Below are positions 57,709 to 64,000 of a stretch of DNA of 64,000 nucleotides, one piece after another. The notes under the pieces were generated by a model. That model was not told the origin of the DNA and made no database searches. It worked only from the letters and a program-made list of their open reading frames with translations. The number at the start of each line of letters is the position of its first letter. Position 1 is the first letter of the stretch. The DNA lies in assembly GCF_025766255.1 (NCBI RefSeq), contig NW_026516698.1, forward strand, positions 186,001 to 250,000, read 5' to 3'. This DNA is from Zychaea mexicana. Its lineage: Eukaryota > Mucoromycota > Mucoromycetes > Mucorales > Lichtheimiaceae. The translations under genes were made by a program, and so were the position numbers.

Positions 57709-60700
57709 TTACTTTTGTCGGGTGACGAACGTCTTGTTTAACAAGTTCAGTATTTTGGATACGTTCAAGCGTACATATTCAAGGTCTAGGAGCTCCACGT
57801 TATCTTGTTGCTAGATAGAAAGAACAAAAAATACATTTCAGTTTTGCTGTCGTTGATAGGTGCTTATCGTTGCTGCTGAAAGAGAAAGATACCTTTTCCA
57901 AAAGATCGTCCAGCTTGAGATCCATTTCCAAAATGGCCTTTTCTCGACCTAATTGATTGAGATAGTTAAACATGGATACACGTGACCGCGTTAAATGTTA
58001 AAGACGCTTGGGTCATATGAAAGAAAGTAGTTTGTTACCTTTAAAATGCATGGCGATAATGAAAGTGCCCGGTAAGGGCGCTGTGATTGAAAAGAAGATA
58101 TTCGCCCGCCTACTTTCAGGCACAGTACTTTCGGAAATGACACCATCCTTCTCCAACTGGCTGTGGGAGAACTTGACGGGCCCCTGAGTAGGCGCCTTGC
58201 GAGTTTTCTTGGGCGCACCATCCACCTCAACACCAATACCGACCGAGTTCTTTGTTGCCTTTTCACCGCCGCTCTGGATGCGCACGTTTTGTAGGTATGC
58301 CTTGTAGCTTTCTAATTGGCCACGCAGGTACGTGTTGTGGTCTATGATGGTCTTGTATACGCTTTCCAACGACTCCAGTTCCTGAACAACCTTCTCCTTG
58401 AGATTGCCAAGATGGGTCAGCTCCTGAGTGATCTCCTCAACAAGCAACTTGTAGCGGTCGCGGTGGTCAATGATGCCAGCATCTTCCAGCTCACGAAGCA
58501 TGTCTTTGACTTTGATGCCCTTGCGCACTAGCTGTGGATCCTTTGTTGTTGCTGCTGTTTCGGCGATATAGTCGAGATCGAGCGTGAGGCTCGCTGCTAG
58601 GTGCGGTAAAGATCGGATCAGCTGTACATAGATGGCTTTCGTCTCCATGTACAGGATGTCGTTTTGTGTGATATTGTTTTCCGACATTAATGCTGTCGTT
58701 AGATCTATTATGCAAAAATACGTGTTATTTTCATGGTTTGCTATTTTGCCTCGCATATCTTTCTCCCCTATGTTTTCCCAGTCCGTTCTGTATATATCCA
58801 AGTGCTTTCTGTAAATCCATTCTTTCTTTCTCACCCATCGAACCACTTCTTCCCATATCTCCTCCTCCTCCTCCTCCTCCTCCTCCTCCACCCCCTCTCC
58901 TCCTCTGTTTTCTTTCTCTTTACCTTGGATAGGAACCTCCCAGCGACTGAACAACGGGAGTTCAATCGTCTTGTTCTCCTTACGCGAAACCTGACTCACG
59001 GTAGGTCCGATTTCGTTCACCAAAACACGGATGTGGTCCTTTTCCTTGGGTGCCAACGTATCGAGATGCTGCAAAACAAGTGACTGAGTGCTGTAGATTT
59101 CGTTCAGCGTAATGTTGAGCACAATATCTTTTTTCGAAAGGGCCATGTATTGGTCCATCTCTAACGATTCATAAAAATCGCTGACTTCGCAAAGTTCGTT
59201 TAGAAATTTGTTGATCCGCTGCTTGTTGCTTTCGACAAACGGGTTTGTTGGCAACATGTAGCTTTCTTTTGCATAGGACGGCCGGTTGGCAAGATTTTGT
59301 AGCATTTTTGCAATCTAACAGTCGAGTTACTCTTTGGCTTTAGTTCCTCCCTTCTATACATTCCTTTTTCCGTTCCTCCTTGTTCTTCATTTCTATTTCC
59401 CCCCTCACTCCCTGTTCCTTTTTGCATGTGTGTGTCTCTCTCTCTCTTGTCAACAAATCAAGATAAGAAACGCGTCAAGTTGCATCAATTACCAAGGTCA
59501 ATGTACGTCGAGGATGTTTGTTGGGTACGTTATCCATCAGCATATACGCGCGCGGTGTGACAATAGCCGGATTGATGAACCGTAAAAAAAAGAAACCGCC
59601 AATCATGGAGCATACTGAGAATTCTGAGGCGTTGGGGCTTTTTCGTTTAGTCAAAGATCGAATCTGTTTGCAAATCCAGCGGATACCGTATGGTACAGCG
59701 TCAGTGGAAGCAATGATTGTTGTCAAGAAGCTCTCAGCAATCTCCATCAGCATTTTAAGTCGTGGCTGAATGATCGCCTGAACGTTCGGATTGGCGGCGG
59801 CGATCTCTGGTGTGACACTGCGGGGCATGTCCGGTGGTAAATGACCGCTGTCGTGCTCGACCTGGGCCACCATTTGTTCATATACCTAGTCATACATAAA
59901 CCATCGTAGTAGTGGTGTGTTAAGTATTGACATGCTCTCTGAACTTTCCGACTGTTGATCCCCACCCAATTTCCGAGTGCTCAATGTGTGTTTCTGGAAT
60001 ATTACCTTGAGAGGATTAATTTCAAGGTTCAGATCCTTGTGTTCCACAAGACTGTTGATCTTTTCGGACAAGACGTTTTTCAGGTACGCTTGACCTGGGC
60101 CACGACGCGTGTAGGTGGTCATCATTCGGGACACAGGTGTGTTTGCTCGAAGTAAAGAACCAAACTCGGTTGATGTTTCGAATTGTGCTGCCAGAACGTT
60201 CTGATCATCCAATATCGAGTTAGTAACAAGTTTGAAAAGAGATAGCGAGCTTGTTACTTTTAACATTGCTTTACCTGGAACATGGTCAGCAATAAATGTT
60301 CTTCACGACTTTCGTATTGATTACCGTAGAGCGTGAACATGACGGTTTGCAGCAATGAGTCGATCTCGGCCAAGCTGACCAACCGGCACAATGTCGCAAT
60401 ATGCCGAGGTTCGCTTTGTAGGATGAAAAATAAGTTGCCAATCAGTTGGATTTTACGATCGTCTGGATAGGAATCGCTATCCCCTTCTCCATGCTCCTCA
60501 AAATGAGCAACCATTTCATTTTGCTGATAATGCGTTGATAGAAAAAAAAAGGTTTGAGTATATATGCATAGTTGTGGATATTTACAATGAAAAGATGGTT
60601 TATATTAGATGCATATTAAAATAAATTTCTTCACAGAGTCTCTGTTTTACCTCACTGAGAGCGATACGGTTTTGGATAAGTAATGCGATACGCGAATCCA

Positions 60701-61108
60701 GATAACGGACATCACGTTCTAATACAAAGTTCTTTTTTGACTGTGCCGAGATTTTACTTTTGAGATCCCGTAATCGCCGTTGAGCTGTATAGTAGTAGCA
60801 TAGCACATGTTAGATAGTCGGGTTCAAGAGGAGAAAGATGAAATAATTATCGGTTGCTTGCCCTGAGCGAGTTCATCTTCGACTTCATTGTCTTGTTCAG
60901 CTGCCATGGAATAGAATGCCGAAACTGAATAACGTTTTGAAGTACGTCCACTTTTTCGACCGGAATGATGATTGTTGGCAGCTGCTGCTGCTACTGCTCG
61001 AGACACAATCTGGCTCGTGGTGGTGGTAGTGGTGGTGGTACTAGGACCTGCTGCAGCCGAACCAGCGGCGCCAAGGTACCCGTACGATTGAACCATGCCG
61101 CCCGCCAT
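57709..61108 (-). CDS. gap1: Ras GTPase-activating protein with IQGAP-type RasGAP C-terminus
   Basis: Nine exons on the complement: 61108-60862, 60784-60651, 60523-60275, 60200-60006, 59885-59493, 59314-58924, 58704-58039, 57948-57893, 57810-57709 (810 aa; S. pombe Gap1 is 766). Seen: a Thr/Ala-rich N-terminus; a coiled-coil-like [20 protein letters not shown] segment; the RasGAP domain from about 130 to 500 with a likely arginine finger at R228 ([15 protein letters not shown]) and the signature [15 protein letters not shown] (375-389); and a RasGAP_C domain (about 560-750) including [20 protein letters not shown]. It would stimulate GTP hydrolysis by Ras and lower Ras signalling. The first intron uses a GC donor (GCAAGC). 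The stop at 57709-57711 overlaps a GTAAGT donor, so an extra 3' exon is possible. Confidence 0.93.
58859..58889 (+). repeat. (CTC)n microsatellite in a RasGAP intron
   Basis: Ten CTC units on the plus strand, inside the intron 58923-58705. If the intron were retained the minus strand would read poly-Glu in one frame, which explains a long spurious open frame there. Confidence 0.85.
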
Positions 61109-61956
61109 TCAGATTTCTGTTTGCTGTGTGCTGGTTTTGCTGGGGGAAAAAGGGAATATATGTTTTTTTGTTGTTGTTGTTGCTATTGTTGGTGGTGCTG
61201 TGGGGGGTGTGGTGGAGGGCGGAAAAAGCGAGGTAAGAGAAAAGGGAAACAAAAAGAAACTTTTTTTTTTTTTAAAAAAAAAGGGTAGCAAATATGGTTC
61301 TTTTTTTCGCGCGTGCTTCAATTAGGGACATTTGCTTGTGTTACCCCATTTTAACCGCATTTCTTCGCTTCTCCAGCATTGCATCTTAAATAGAACAAAC
61401 TTTAAAAAGCCTTTCTCTCTATTGTGTACGTACATCTCCGCCCGGCCAAGAATGACAAAGATGCTCCCTGCAACGAGTGGATGTCTGCTACAGCACCAGC
61501 TAGCTAGCAGTTAGGCCACTTCTGCTGCGTCGCTGTGTTGCTGCTGTGAAACCTTGCTTAGGCCACCCCTCTCCCATCTGTAGAGATCGTTTCATCATCG
61601 GAGACATATCGCCACAAAGAGAGAATGCAAAAGCAAGCACGCAGATTACATCTTTGTTGTGCCTTTCCCGGATTCTTCTTTATTTATAGATGCAGCATGG
61701 CAGGTAAGTTATGTCGGACAAGAAAAGATAACGCTGTCTCGCAACACTCAAGGCCCGCAATAAAGCATGCCACATGTGCAGATGCCAAAAAGTAGATCTC
61801 GAGTGTCCTTCGATATGCATGTTGGTAAATGGATGAAGCTTTGTTTGGGTAAAAAAGAAAAGGTCTTTTTATTCCTTCTGGGAAAATGTGTGTGTATAAA
61901 TATTCAAATGAAGTGAGTGAGTGAGTGAGTGAGTATGCAAGATGACATATTACAAT
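61109..61956. other. Intergenic stretch between RasGAP and TMEM184-like genes
   Basis: Contains a poly-T/poly-A junction near 61261-61281 and a (GTGA)5 tetranucleotide repeat at 61913-61932. No gene is seen; it is the RasGAP promoter side. Confidence 0.55.

Positions 61957-64000
<2,044 letters not shown>

Noticed and set aside
58705..58930. A frame that continues the RasGAP exon through poly-Glu
   Set aside because: It runs through an intron with a (CTC)n repeat. A clear donor (GTAAAG) and acceptor restore the conserved protein without it.

Overview
The window looks like nuclear DNA of a filamentous fungus, most likely a mucoralean (Mucoromycota). The evidence is: genes cut by many short GT-AG introns (about 50-220 nt); a glucoamylase with an N-terminal CBM21 starch-binding domain, the Rhizopus-type layout; kinase, RasGAP and TMEM184-family genes of fungal type; and many Tc1/mariner, MULE, KDZ-like, Harbinger-like and LINE remnants. 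No gene has bacterial organisation. The species cannot be fixed from the sequence alone.

Layout. 1-4900: a decayed LINE 3' end with poly(A), then minisatellite and pyrimidine-rich DNA. 4918-6136 (-): secreted double-psi beta-barrel (RlpA/expansin-like) protein. 6425-9928: an apparently intact Mutator-like (MULE) transposon with 118-bp terminal inverted repeats and a five-exon transposase, followed by a KDZ-like relic. 12282-14794 (-): Srk1/Rck2-type protein kinase, with two G-quadruplex-capable tracts upstream. 16196-33282: a 17.1-kb inverted-repeat unit (arms about 7.1 kb, spacer about 2.9 kb). A Tc1-type element lies at each outer end, TA dinucleotides flank it on both sides, and each arm carries a nuclease-like cargo ORF. 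34962-37844 (-): glucoamylase. 40856-41320 (+): a second double-psi beta-barrel protein. 42350-43635 (+): wax-synthase-like MBOAT protein. 46.5-48.9 kb: a degenerate outside relative of the palindrome cargo. 49884-50763 (+): cytochrome b5. 50892-53378 (-): Dal5-like MFS transporter. 54190-55948 (-): Psr1-like phosphatase. 57709-61108 (-): RasGAP with an IQGAP-type C-terminus. 61957->64000 (-): TMEM184/DUF300 membrane protein, cut by the window end.

How it fits together. The right half (34.9-64 kb) is ordinary gene space: secreted starch hydrolysis, cell-wall-type secreted proteins, lipid acylation and desaturation support, transport and signalling (RasGAP, CTD-like phosphatase). The left half (0-34 kb) is a transposon-rich island in which a beta-barrel gene and a stress-kinase gene are embedded. 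The most unusual object is the palindrome. Its homology stops exactly at the outer Tc1 ends on both sides, so it looks like a composite unit that could have inserted at a single TA. Gene models were assembled by hand from splice signals and reading phase; every multi-exon model given closes in frame.
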